This document shows, in pieces, positions 18,304-26,613 of a stretch of 64,000 nt of DNA. Source of the stretch: an uncultured Ignavibacteria bacterium (GTDB lineage: Bacteria > Bacteroidota > Ignavibacteria > Tepidaquicellales > OLB5); NCBI GenBank assembly GCA_937873695.1, contig CALMYL010000013.1:1-64000 (forward strand), written 5' to 3'. The position numbers were made by a program, and so were the translations under genes. The notes beneath the pieces are model-generated. The model had not been told where the DNA came from and did no database searches. It saw only the letters and a list, made by a program, of their open reading frames with translations. Numbering within the stretch: position 1 is the stretch's first letter; the number at the start of each line of letters is the position of its first letter.

Positions 18304-18599
18304 TTGACCTCACCCCCATCACGCCTTCGGCGTGATTTCCCCCTCTCCAAAGGAGAGGGGAGTGGCTACAACAAATGCGTCAGTTTCCGCAGAGTTCCTT
18401 ACATGAGACTCCGCGTGGACCGGGTAAGTTTTTCACCCATTGCCCCCCTCTCCTTATAGGAGAGGGGCTGTGGGGTGAGGTGATAATAAAACAAATGCGT
18501 CAGGTCGTAATTCGCCGCGGCGAACTGATGCCACATACAATGACCTCACCCCCATCACGCCTTCGGCGTGATGTTCCCCTCTCCAAAGGAGAGGGGAAG
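18304..18599. repeat. Composite GC-rich palindromic repeat region
   Basis: This fills the 373-base gap between the ATP-grasp and YbdK genes. Two near-identical direct copies (18304-18362 and 18541-18599) each hold the hairpin ATCACGC-CTTCGG-CGTGAT, which has a C(TTCG)G loop, followed by CCCCTCTCC...GGAGAGGGG. Between them an inverted, partial copy lies at 18444-18482 (CCCCTCTCC...GGAGAGGGG...GTGGGGTGAGG). A direct repeat ACAAATGCGTCAG occurs at 18370-18382 and 18491-18503. No ORF in it is convincing. The CCTCACCCC/CTCTCC style is common among dispersed intergenic palindromes. Confidence 0.75.
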
Positions 18600-18673
18600 T
18601 TAGAATAGAATATGACTATATATTGCATTATTAATCTTTAATATATAGATTGTAATTCAACATTATAAAAACT

Positions 18674-19783
18674 ATGGATAAGCATATTTTTACACTTGGT
18701 ATTGAAGAAGAGTTCATGCTGGTTGATCCTGAAACCAGGGGGCTTGTATCACATATGCAGCAAATTGTTGACTCAGGTAAAGTACTGTTAAAAGAGCAGA
18801 TTAAGCCTGAAATGCACGCTTCGGTTGTGGAAGTAGGTACAAAAATATGCCGTGATATCCATGAAGCGCGGGAAGAGGTTACCGGTCTTCGTTCAAATCT
18901 AGCTGCGCTTGCAAAAGAAGCGGGATTCAGAATTGCCGCAGCGGGAACACATCCGTTCACTCACTGGAATGATGTTACTATTACCGATCACCCGCGTTAC
19001 CATGAAATAGTAAAAGAAATGCAGGAAGCCGCGCGCGCGAATTTGATCTTCGGTCTGCACGTGCATGTTGGTTTACCAAACCGTGAGGTCGGAATACAGA
19101 TAATGAACGCAGTTAGGTATTTTATTCCGCATATTTTTGCGCTTTCAACAAACTCGCCTTTCTGGCTTGGGCGCAACACAGGATTTAAATCATACCGCGT
19201 AAAAGTTTTTGATAAGTTCCCAAGAACAGGCATTCCCGATTATTATGATACAGTTACGGAGTTCGATAACTACGTGAACCTGTTAATCAAAACCAATTGT
19301 ATAGATAACGGCAAGAAGATCTGGTACGATATAAGGCTTCATCCTTATTTTAATACGCTCGAGTTCCGCATGTGCGATATACCAATGAGAGTTGATGAAA
19401 CGATCTGTCTTGCGGCATTAATGCAGGCGGTGGTTGTGAAGCTTTACAAATTGATGAGACAGAATTTAGGATTCAGAATTTACCGCCGTGCGCTTATTAA
19501 CGAAAACAAATGGCGCGCAGCAAGATACGGAACCGAAGGCAAGCTCATTGATTTCGGCAAGCAGGAAGAAGTTGATTTCAAGATACTTGCAATGGAGCTT
19601 ATTTCATTTATCAGTGATGTAGTTGATGACCTTGGCAGCTGGGATGAGGTGAACTACATTCTCCAGATGCTTCAGAACGGCACCGGCGCCGACAGGCAGC
19701 TTGCCGTTTGGGACGGAACGCAGGAAGGACTGAAGAAGGTTGTTGATTTTATTATAGAAGAAACACACATTGGCTTAAAATAG
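18674..19783 (+). CDS. ybdK: Carboxylate-amine ligase, YbdK/GCS2 family
   Basis: A 369-residue member of the glutamate-cysteine ligase GCS2 family, glutamine-synthetase-like fold. Family marks are FTLGIEEEFMLVDPETRGL at the start, MHASVVEVGTKICRD (substrate and metal acidic residues), GLHVHVGLPN (metal-binding histidines), and EFRMCDIPMRVDE. YbdK enzymes show weak glutamate-cysteine ligase activity in E. coli, but their natural products are mostly unknown. Here it follows an ATP-grasp ligase gene across a repeat-rich gap and precedes an M29 aminopeptidase gene by 34 bases. The context suggests stepwise assembly of a small peptide or amide rather than glutathione synthesis. Confidence 0.88.
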   Translation: MDKHIFTLGIEEEFMLVDPETRGLVSHMQQIVDSGKVLLKEQIKPEMHASVVEVGTKICRDIHEAREEVTGLRSNLAALAKEAGFRIAAAGTHPFTHWNDVTITDHPRYHEIVKEMQEAARANLIFGLHVHVGLPNREVGIQIMNAVRYFIPHIFALSTNSPFWLGRNTGFKSYRVKVFDKFPRTGIPDYYDTVTEFDNYVNLLIKTNCIDNGKKIWYDIRLHPYFNTLEFRMCDIPMRVDETICLAALMQAVVVKLYKLMRQNLGFRIYRRALINENKWRAARYGTEGKLIDFGKQEEVDFKILAMELISFISDVVDDLGSWDEVNYILQMLQNGTGADRQLAVWDGTQEGLKKVVDFIIEETHIGLK

Positions 19784-19817
19784 AATTTTATATAACTTAA
19801 AGAATATATTTTACTTA

Positions 19818-20837
19818 ATGGACGAGACACATACAGTTATTGATTTTGATAAAGAACTTTCCGAAGGGGCTTATAACGCGATAGTAGTTTGTTTAAGGTT
19901 AAAACCTGAAGAAAGAATAACCATCATCACTGACAATGAATCCCTTGAAATTGCATCAGCTTTGGTTGCAGAAATAAAAAAAGTGGGTTCACCCTTCAGC
20001 CTTATGGTAATAGAAGATTACGCTTCAAGGCCGCTTAAAAATATGCCACAGCAGATACTTGATGACCTTGCAAAGAGCCAGGTAAGTATTTTCTGCGCAA
20101 TTGCCCATACAGGTGAACTTCGCTCAAGAATTGATATGACGGAAGTTGTGGATGCCCACAAAATAAGGCACGGGCATATGGTTAATATCAACAAACAGAT
20201 AATGCTTGAAGGAATGCGTGCAGACTTTCTGAAAGTGGATGAACTATCACAAAAACTTATTGATAAGGCGCGCAAAGCAAAAACCATCACAGTTAAGAAC
20301 ACAGCCGGTACAAATATGGTTGCTGAATTTTCTAAGTCACTTAAATGGCTTAAAACCAGCGGCATAATTTCAGTGGAAAAGTGGGGAAACCTTCCGGGCG
20401 GCGAGATATTCACTTCACCTTACAACGTAAACGGAGTTTTTGTAGTAGATGGCGTTGTGGGAGACTATCTCTGCCAGAAGTACGGCGACCTTAAAGAAAC
20501 GCCGCTTTCAATCTGGATAAAAGACTCACGAATTACAAAAATGGAGTGTGTTAACAAAGAGCTTCTTGAAGAATTTACTGCATATACAATGACCGATGAA
20601 AACAGTAACCGCGTTGGTGAATTTGCCATTGGAACGAACATTGCCTGCAAACACGTAATTGGTCATATTTTGCAGGATGAAAAACTGCCGACTGTGCATA
20701 TAGCATTCGGGCATCCGTATTCGGCTCACACAGGGGCTGACTGGCAGTCAACAACGCATATTGACTGCGTAAGCGTAGCGTGCAGTATATGGCTTGATGA
20801 TGAGCAGGTTATGGATAACGGGATTTTCCTGATATAG
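19818..20837 (+). CDS. M29-family metallo-aminopeptidase-like protein
   Basis: A 339-residue protein of the thermophilic leucyl aminopeptidase family M29 (AmpS/AmpT type). The C-terminal half holds NLPGGEIFTSP (metal-ligand Glu), VGEFAIGTN (second Glu), and HIAFGHPYSAHTGADWQSTTHID, which supplies His and Asp ligands of the two-metal site. M29 enzymes remove N-terminal residues with Co2+ or Zn2+. It is somewhat short (usual length about 370-410), and the N-terminal domain looks divergent. It lies between the YbdK ligase and two lipoprotein genes, so it may process or hydrolyse the product of the ligase group; this is inference from neighbourhood. Confidence 0.8.
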   Translation: MDETHTVIDFDKELSEGAYNAIVVCLRLKPEERITIITDNESLEIASALVAEIKKVGSPFSLMVIEDYASRPLKNMPQQILDDLAKSQVSIFCAIAHTGELRSRIDMTEVVDAHKIRHGHMVNINKQIMLEGMRADFLKVDELSQKLIDKARKAKTITVKNTAGTNMVAEFSKSLKWLKTSGIISVEKWGNLPGGEIFTSPYNVNGVFVVDGVVGDYLCQKYGDLKETPLSIWIKDSRITKMECVNKELLEEFTAYTMTDENSNRVGEFAIGTNIACKHVIGHILQDEKLPTVHIAFGHPYSAHTGADWQSTTHIDCVSVACSIWLDDEQVMDNGIFLI

Positions 20838-20870
20838 CTTAACAGCTTGTAACCTAATCTAAAAATAAAA

Positions 20871-21290
20871 ATGAAAGCAATTCTTAACATCTTTTTTATT
20901 CTGCTTGCAGCCGCATTTTGTTTTAATGGATGTTCTGAAAATGATACATCCGTAAATTCAAATAATAATGTTACAAACCAGGTACCAAACAAACCAAAGA
21001 ACCCTTACCCTGCAGATAGTTTAGAAAATATTGATACCAGTGTTATTATGGTCCTTTCATGGCAGTGCAGTGACCCTGACCCGAATGATACTTTGAAATA
21101 TGATGTGTTTATCAGCAATGATCTGCCGGTTGGCAATACGCCAATTGTGACCGATCTTCCAAATCCTTCTTTTGGATTGGGAATTGTAGCCGCCAGCACA
21201 AATTATTACTGGAAGGTAACTGCCAGAGATAACAAAGGCGGGTCTGCAACAAGCAATACCTGGCGCTTTAAAACACAAATAAGGCATTGA
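20871..21290 (+). CDS. Exported lipoprotein with an Fn3/Ig-like domain (paralogue 1)
   Basis: A 139-residue lipoprotein. A hydrophobic signal is followed by the lipobox FNGC (Cys at about residue 23) and a Ser/Asn-rich linker starting SENDTSVN, without a clear inner-membrane retention Asp. The remaining 95 residues form one fibronectin-type-III-like beta sandwich ending TSNTWRFKT. A tandem paralogue follows at 21358-21774; both share ADS, DPxxNDTLKxDVF and NxWRF in register. Probably attached to a cell-envelope membrane and involved in binding. The position between the M29 peptidase and an ATP-grasp-like gene may be incidental. Confidence 0.75.
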   Translation: MKAILNIFFILLAAAFCFNGCSENDTSVNSNNNVTNQVPNKPKNPYPADSLENIDTSVIMVLSWQCSDPDPNDTLKYDVFISNDLPVGNTPIVTDLPNPSFGLGIVAASTNYYWKVTARDNKGGSATSNTWRFKTQIRH

Positions 21291-21357
21291 GACTTTTTTA
21301 TAGTGAATTTAATGTATTAATTAAACAACTTAAATAGTGTAAACTGCACAAAAAAAA

Positions 21358-21774
21358 ATGAAACGCTACATTATTGGCTTAATTTTAAGCTCAGCCCTGT
21401 TTATCAGCCTTAACAGCTGCAAAAAAGATGATACTTCTGTAAATAACGGTGATACAAATAATCCGCCTACTGTACCTGTAAACCCGGTTCCTGCTGATAG
21501 TACTGCCGGAATAGATGACAGTACCGATGTTCATCTTGCCTGGGAAAGTACAGAACCCGACTTGAATGATACTCTTAAATTTGATGTGTTTGTTGGAACA
21601 AGCCTGCCGCTAAGCGAGGTACCGCTGGCAGCGAACCTGACTTCACCCGCATACAATTTGGGGATGCTGCCATTTCCGGGAACTACATACTTCTGGCAGA
21701 TAAAAGCGAAAGATAATCATGGCGCTTCATCCACCGGCAATGTGTGGAGATTCACTATCAGAACAAGACCATAA
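21358..21774 (+). CDS. Exported lipoprotein with an Fn3/Ig-like domain (paralogue 2)
   Basis: A 138-residue tandem paralogue of the preceding lipoprotein. The signal ends in the lipobox LNSC followed by KKDDTSVN, so the region just after the lipid Cys is more charged than in paralogue 1. One beta-sandwich domain follows (PDLNDTLKFDVFVG, TYFWQIKAKDNHGASS, NVWRFTIRT). Same length, same domain boundaries and adjacency point to local duplication. It starts 67 bases after paralogue 1 and ends 15 bases before the ATP-grasp-like gene. The ligand is unknown. Confidence 0.75.
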   Translation: MKRYIIGLILSSALFISLNSCKKDDTSVNNGDTNNPPTVPVNPVPADSTAGIDDSTDVHLAWESTEPDLNDTLKFDVFVGTSLPLSEVPLAANLTSPAYNLGMLPFPGTTYFWQIKAKDNHGASSTGNVWRFTIRTRP

Positions 21775-21789
21775 AATAAAACATATAAT

Positions 21790-22977
21790 TTGGTACCAGA
21801 GATAAGAAAAAAATATAACGCGGAATTTACACAGGAAAAGTATGAAGCTTTTGTTAAAGATCTTAATACTACTTACGATTTTCCCATAGAGTTCCGCATT
21901 GCTGAAACACCGATATTTATCGGTAAAGAATTTAAGAATGAGATATTGAATGCGGTTGATGTAATTACATCTTACCTCATGAGTCCGGAATATCAGAAGA
22001 TATCAATGAACGCCATACCTGAAGGTATGGCGGTACCAAATGACCCCGGTTATCCCGCAATGATGGCAATTGATTTTGCTATTTGTAAGGATGAAGACGG
22101 TAAATATATCCCCAAACTTATTGAACTGCAGGGCTTTTCCTCGCTGTTTTTCTATGAGCTGCTGCAGAACTATATGTTCCGCAAGCATTTCAGTATTGAT
22201 GAACGCTACGGCGGGTTGTTTAATATTCATAAGCCGGATGAATATCTTGATATCCTGAAACGGGTAGTCATCGGGAATTCCAACCCGGAAAACGTAATAC
22301 TGCTTGAAATTGAACCCGATAATCAGAAGACCAGAATAGATTTTGAATGCTGTTATACTTACATAGGAGTTAAGCCGGTTTGCCTGAGTGATATTACCAA
22401 GGAGGGCAAAGACCTTTATTATATGAATAACGGGAAGAAGACGAAAATAGAACGCATCTATAATAGAGTAATATTTGATGAGCTTGAAAGAAGGAAGGAT
22501 CTGAAATTCGGGTTCAGCTTCCAGGATGAGCTGAATGTTACATGGGTACCGCATCCTAATTGGTTTTACAGGATCAGCAAATACTCGCTTCCTTTCTTAA
22601 AGAATAAATATGTACCTGAAACAGAATTCCTGTGTGATATCAAAACATATCCCGCTGACCTGGAAAATTATGTACTGAAGCCGCTTTTCAGCTTCGCGGG
22701 AGTTGGCGTTGTGTTTGATGTCACAAAAGAAATACTTGATGGCATTACAGACCGCACGAATTACATTCTGCAGAAAAAAATAAACTATGAGCCGGTTATC
22801 GAAACACCCGATCAGCCCGCAAAAGCTGAGCTTAGATTATTGTTTGTGCATGATAACGGCAAGCCGTATCTAGTTAATAATCTTGTGCGCTTAAGCAAAG
22901 GTAAGATGATGGGTGTGGATTTCAACAAAGAAAAAACATGGGTAGGCTCGAGTCTGGCTTATTTTGAACATCTGTAA
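21790..22977 (+). CDS. Probable circularly permuted ATP-grasp / glutathionylspermidine synthase-like ligase
   Basis: A 395-residue soluble protein with TTG start at 21790. Features reminiscent of circularly permuted ATP-grasp enzymes are YIPKLIELQGFSSLFFYELL (an acidic substrate or metal segment), RIYNRVIFDELERR, then late in the chain YVLKPLFSFAGVGVVFDVTKE (a K-P-L..G.G.G nucleotide loop) and NYILQKKI. In these enzymes the ATP-binding Lys loop comes after the metal segment, which matches the order here. The family call is from memory of motif order and could be wrong at superfamily detail. It is the last gene of the ligase group beginning at 17194. Confidence 0.55.
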   Translation: MVPEIRKKYNAEFTQEKYEAFVKDLNTTYDFPIEFRIAETPIFIGKEFKNEILNAVDVITSYLMSPEYQKISMNAIPEGMAVPNDPGYPAMMAIDFAICKDEDGKYIPKLIELQGFSSLFFYELLQNYMFRKHFSIDERYGGLFNIHKPDEYLDILKRVVIGNSNPENVILLEIEPDNQKTRIDFECCYTYIGVKPVCLSDITKEGKDLYYMNNGKKTKIERIYNRVIFDELERRKDLKFGFSFQDELNVTWVPHPNWFYRISKYSLPFLKNKYVPETEFLCDIKTYPADLENYVLKPLFSFAGVGVVFDVTKEILDGITDRTNYILQKKINYEPVIETPDQPAKAELRLLFVHDNGKPYLVNNLVRLSKGKMMGVDFNKEKTWVGSSLAYFEHL

Positions 22978-23070
22978 AGTCTTGATAAACATCGATTGTA
23001 CAGGTAATTGTAAGTAGTTTTCTTATTACTGATTTTGTTTATTTTCTCAGAAATTTCTTTTGTTCTTTTT

Positions 23071-23264
23071 GTCTTGACATCCCGCATCAAGTGCGGGACA
23101 GGCTCCAATAACCAAAAAAGTCAAGGCTTATGAAAATTGCCTGAAATTATTTTCGCCTTACAGGAAAATAACTCCTCGCCTGACGGCTCGTCAAACAGAT
23201 TTTCCTGTGTTGATTCTGCTCAAATAATTTCCCCGACTGCTGGAGCAGTTTGTCGGCATTTTTC
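23071..23264. repeat. Nested hairpin intergenic element, copy 2
   Basis: This is the main content of the 460-base gap 22978-23437; the remainder shows nothing recognisable. Stems are 23132-23141 with 23255-23264 (one mismatch), 23143-23152 with 23222-23231, and 23160-23169 with 23199-23208 (ACAGGAAAAT with ATTTTCCTGT). The apical hairpin is TGACG-GCT-CGTCA. Upstream lies another palindrome, TCCCGCA-TCAAG-TGCGGGA (23080-23098), flanked by GTCTTGAC (23071-23078) and GTCAAGGC (23120-23127), where copy 1 has its 14-bp palindrome. Sequence and structure match copy 1 at 6739-6894, with paired changes in the third stem. Confidence 0.8.
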
Positions 23265-23437
23265 ATAAGGCCGTTTAGAAGCAAAAAAACATTAATTGTC
23301 CCATACTAAATCCAAATTCGTAATTTCTGATTCTCAATTCGCAATTTTCCTCCAATCCCGCACCCAAAATTTTTAAATTGTTTTTATAGTCATTGCTTAG
23401 TATTTTTGTGTTCTAAATTTTGTAAAAAACAGATAAT

Positions 23438-24178
23438 ATGAGCCGTAAATTGAAATTTTTTGCTGTTTTATTGGTTTTTTGCGGTTTTACTCTCAATTCT
23501 CAAGCCCAATTGCTCCCGAGTTTTGCCTTTGCAGGTGGAGTAACAGCCGGGTGGCACTTCAATCCAGTTAAAAATTTAAATACAGAGCTCAAAAACGCAG
23601 GATTTCCTGAGTTTTCAGAAAGCGGCTTTTTCACAACCGGCGGCGGCGGCTTTATTGATCTTCCAATGAAGAGCAATTTCCTTAGGATTGGCGGATTTGG
23701 AAACGGATTTACCTCTAAATTAACCAAACAGGTGAATGATACCCTTAAGAAGGATGCCAATTATTCATTGGGGCAGGGCGGATTTAGTTTTGAATACGTT
23801 ATGGTACTTGGCAAAGTGATCGATATTTCATTTGGCTCGCAGTTTTCTACGGGTACATTAAAACTTGAACTTTACAAATACGGTAATGATCTGGGCAATT
23901 ACAGCAATTCATATAATGAATTTCAGTCAAACGGTTCAACAGGCAATATTACACGGACCTACAAATCAAGATTCTATACCGTTCAGCCTCAGGTGGGAAT
24001 CGGAATTATGCTGAGGAAATTTATGTATCTTAAAATTGACTGCGGTTACCAGATAGGCGCACAGAACACTTGGCGTGTAGATAATGATGTGGAAGTTAAA
24101 AATTTCCCTTCAGGAATTGAAGCAAAGGGGCTTGTTTTGAATGTTGGCCTTAATTTTGGATTATTCATTAGGGATTAA
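23438..24178 (+). CDS. Outer-membrane beta-barrel-like protein
   Basis: A 246-residue exported protein. Residues 1-23 form a signal peptide ending in SQAQ. The rest is Gly- and aromatic-rich with alternating amphipathic strands and ends in FGLFIRD after a final strand, resembling an eight- to ten-stranded barrel of the porin-family or OmpW size class. No conserved domain is recognised with certainty. It precedes the nucleotide-sugar genes by 14 bases, so co-transcription with the polysaccharide genes is likely, but a direct role in export is not shown. Confidence 0.6.
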   Translation: MSRKLKFFAVLLVFCGFTLNSQAQLLPSFAFAGGVTAGWHFNPVKNLNTELKNAGFPEFSESGFFTTGGGGFIDLPMKSNFLRIGGFGNGFTSKLTKQVNDTLKKDANYSLGQGGFSFEYVMVLGKVIDISFGSQFSTGTLKLELYKYGNDLGNYSNSYNEFQSNGSTGNITRTYKSRFYTVQPQVGIGIMLRKFMYLKIDCGYQIGAQNTWRVDNDVEVKNFPSGIEAKGLVLNVGLNFGLFIRD

Positions 24179-24192
24179 AAAGGAAATTATAT

Positions 24193-25185
24193 TTGAAGAA
24201 TATTTTAGTAACCGGGGGCGCCGGTTTTATTGGAACGAACTTTGTCTATTATATAACAGGCAAAGGCCACAAAGTCACAGTACTTGATAAGCTTACATAT
24301 GCAGGCGGGAAAGATAATCTTGAGCCGCTCATAACCGAAGGTAAAGTTGATTTTATTCATGGCGATATCTGTGATGAAGACATTGTTAAAAAAGCCGTAA
24401 GCGGCTGTGACTCAGTGATACATTTTGCCGCTGAAAGCCATAACACACGCAGCGAAACCGACCCTGATCTTTTCTACCGCACAAATGTTACGGGAACCAA
24501 AGTAATGCTTGAAAAAGCATTTGAAAAGGGCGTGGATAAATTCATTCACATATCCACAGATGAAGTTTACGGCTCGATTGCCGATGGTTATTTTGCCGAA
24601 GGCGATAAAAAACTTGGCGATAGCCAGGCAACATCAGCATATTCAAAATCAAAGTCACAGGCCGATGATCTTGCTATGGAATTCGGAAGGAACTATCCCG
24701 TAGTTGTGTTAAGGCCCACAAATAATTTCGGGCCGTGGCAGTACCCTGAAAAAGCATTACCAAGGTGGATATCAAATATATTGCTCGGCAGCAAAATTCC
24801 GTTATGGGGTGAGGGTCTGCAGGTAAGAGACTGGCTGTACGCTCCGCTTACAGCAGAATGTCTTGAATTCCTGCTGGATAAAGGCGAAGCCGGCAACGCA
24901 TACAATGTTGCGGCTAACCATAACCCTGAAATTACAAATAAAATGGCGGCTGAGTGGCTTTGTGAGCTGCTTAATGTAAACAAGGATGAGTTTATTGAAT
25001 TTATTCCTGACCCAAGGCCAAACCATGATTTCCGCTACGCGCTGAATGTTGATAAGATAACAAACCTTGGGTTTAAACCCAAAATTGATCCGTTCAACCA
25101 GTTCAAATCAACTGTTGAGTGGTACAAACAAAACGAAGCATGGTGGAAAAAACGCAAAGAAGAAGCAGAAAGTATATACAAATAG
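24193..25185 (+). CDS. NAD-dependent sugar-nucleotide dehydratase (dTDP-glucose 4,6-dehydratase-like)
   Basis: A 330-residue extended SDR. The N-terminal Rossmann motif is GGAGFIG, followed by DKLTYAGGKDNLEPL, HFAAESHNTRS, STDEVYGS with Asp-Glu in the dehydratase position, and the catalytic YSKSK. The C-terminal sugar-binding half contains LRPTNNFGPWQYPEKALP. RfbB-type dehydratases make dTDP-4-keto-6-deoxyglucose. The STDEVYG plus DKLTYAG combination fits that class, but other NDP-sugar dehydratases or epimerases are possible. The start is TTG at 24193, giving the conserved MKNILVTGGAG N-terminus. It leads a run with a UDP-sugar dehydrogenase and a 2-epimerase. Confidence 0.75.
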   Translation: MKNILVTGGAGFIGTNFVYYITGKGHKVTVLDKLTYAGGKDNLEPLITEGKVDFIHGDICDEDIVKKAVSGCDSVIHFAAESHNTRSETDPDLFYRTNVTGTKVMLEKAFEKGVDKFIHISTDEVYGSIADGYFAEGDKKLGDSQATSAYSKSKSQADDLAMEFGRNYPVVVLRPTNNFGPWQYPEKALPRWISNILLGSKIPLWGEGLQVRDWLYAPLTAECLEFLLDKGEAGNAYNVAANHNPEITNKMAAEWLCELLNVNKDEFIEFIPDPRPNHDFRYALNVDKITNLGFKPKIDPFNQFKSTVEWYKQNEAWWKKRKEEAESIYK

Positions 25186-25260
25186 GTTCTGATACACGAA
25201 TTAAAATTTAAATTTCACTAGTACACTACCAAGAAATCACTATCAAGGGGAAAATAATTA

Positions 25261-26598
25261 ATGAGTGAAGTATTAAGAGAAAAAATTAAACAGAAAAAAG
25301 CTAAGATCGGTATTATCGGACTGGGATATGTCGGGTTGCCGCTTGCCATAGAATTTGCAAGAAAAGGTTTTAACGTTCACGGAGTAGATCTGGATCAGAA
25401 TAAGATCAAACTTATACAGCAGAAAAAAAATTATATCAAAGATGTTATCAATAAAGATTTCCTTTACGCTATTAATAATAACCTCTTCACTGCTTCTAAT
25501 AATTATGATAAAATTGGCGACCAGGAAATAATATTCATCTGTGTGCCAACACCTGTAACCGATAATAAAACTCCGGATATTTCATACATAATGGATTCAA
25601 CCGGAGAGATATTCAAAAGGATGAAAAGGCATACACTTATCATTCTTAAGAGCACAACATTTCCCGGAACAACAGAGGATTATGTTCAGCCTTTGCTTGA
25701 ATCTAAAGGGTGGAAAGTCGGTAAGGATTATTACCTCTCATTTTCACCTGAGCGCGTTGACCCGGGCAACAAAGTATATAACACCGGCAATACTCCTATA
25801 GTAGTTGGCGGTGTTACCAAAAAATGCCAGGAACTTTCTGTCATGATAATGCAGGAAGTAGCCACAAAGGTTCACCAGGTATCTTCGCCGCGTGCTGCTG
25901 AAATGGAGAAGCTGCTTGAAAATATTTTCCGCAGTGTGAATATAGCGCTGGTTAACGAACTGGCTAGGCTTTGCGACAGGATGGGAAATGTAAATATATG
26001 GGAAGTTATTGATGCCGCGGCTACAAAACCCTTCGGTTATATGCCGTTTTACCCTGGACCCGGAATCGGCGGACACTGCATACAGATTGACCCGTACTAC
26101 CTGGACTGGGCTGCAAAGCAGTATGATTTCCATACAAACTTTGTTGAACTTGCCGCTGAATCAAACGAAGAAATGCCGTTTTATGTGAGAGATATGGTAA
26201 TGCGTGAAATTGCCAACGCACCCGTTAAGGCAAGCGAAGCAAATGTGCTTATACTTGGAACAACATTCAAACGCGATGTCGAAGATCCGCGTAATTCACC
26301 GGCTATAAAAGTAATTGAGCTGTTATATAAAGAAGGCATCCAGAATATTAATTTCCACGACCCGTACATGAGAAATATCCGTCTGATGGATAAAATATTC
26401 CGTGTGCAGGAACTGAACGAAAAGCTGCTTAAGGATGCCGATGTAACAGTTATTGTTACCGATCATACAACATATGATTATGAATGGATAGTTGCGTTTT
26501 CTAAACGTATTGTTGATACACGTAACGCCACAAAGAAACTGAAACTGAACAGGGAAAAGATTACCCTGCTTGGGGCTAATTCTTTCAAGATAGGCTAG
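25261..26598 (+). CDS. UDP-N-acetylhexosamine 6-dehydrogenase (WecC/WbpA family)
   Basis: A 445-residue nucleotide-sugar dehydrogenase. The N-terminal NAD-binding motif is GIIGLGYVGLPLA; then come CVPTPVTDNKTPDISYI, KSTTFPGTTED, SFSPERVDPG, the catalytic Cys in GIGGHCIQIDPYYL, and the C-terminal GTTFKRDVEDPRNSPA. The enzyme oxidises the C6 hydroxyl to a carboxylate in two steps. GHCIQIDPYYL with STTFPGTTED fits the WbpA/WecC branch acting on N-acetylhexosamines rather than UDP-glucose dehydrogenase. The next gene encodes a UDP-GlcNAc 2-epimerase, so UDP-ManNAc to UDP-ManNAc uronate for surface polysaccharide is the simplest reading. Confidence 0.85.
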   Translation: MSEVLREKIKQKKAKIGIIGLGYVGLPLAIEFARKGFNVHGVDLDQNKIKLIQQKKNYIKDVINKDFLYAINNNLFTASNNYDKIGDQEIIFICVPTPVTDNKTPDISYIMDSTGEIFKRMKRHTLIILKSTTFPGTTEDYVQPLLESKGWKVGKDYYLSFSPERVDPGNKVYNTGNTPIVVGGVTKKCQELSVMIMQEVATKVHQVSSPRAAEMEKLLENIFRSVNIALVNELARLCDRMGNVNIWEVIDAAATKPFGYMPFYPGPGIGGHCIQIDPYYLDWAAKQYDFHTNFVELAAESNEEMPFYVRDMVMREIANAPVKASEANVLILGTTFKRDVEDPRNSPAIKVIELLYKEGIQNINFHDPYMRNIRLMDKIFRVQELNEKLLKDADVTVIVTDHTTYDYEWIVAFSKRIVDTRNATKKLKLNREKITLLGANSFKIG

Positions 26599-26613
26599 TT
26601 TATTCAGGTAAGA

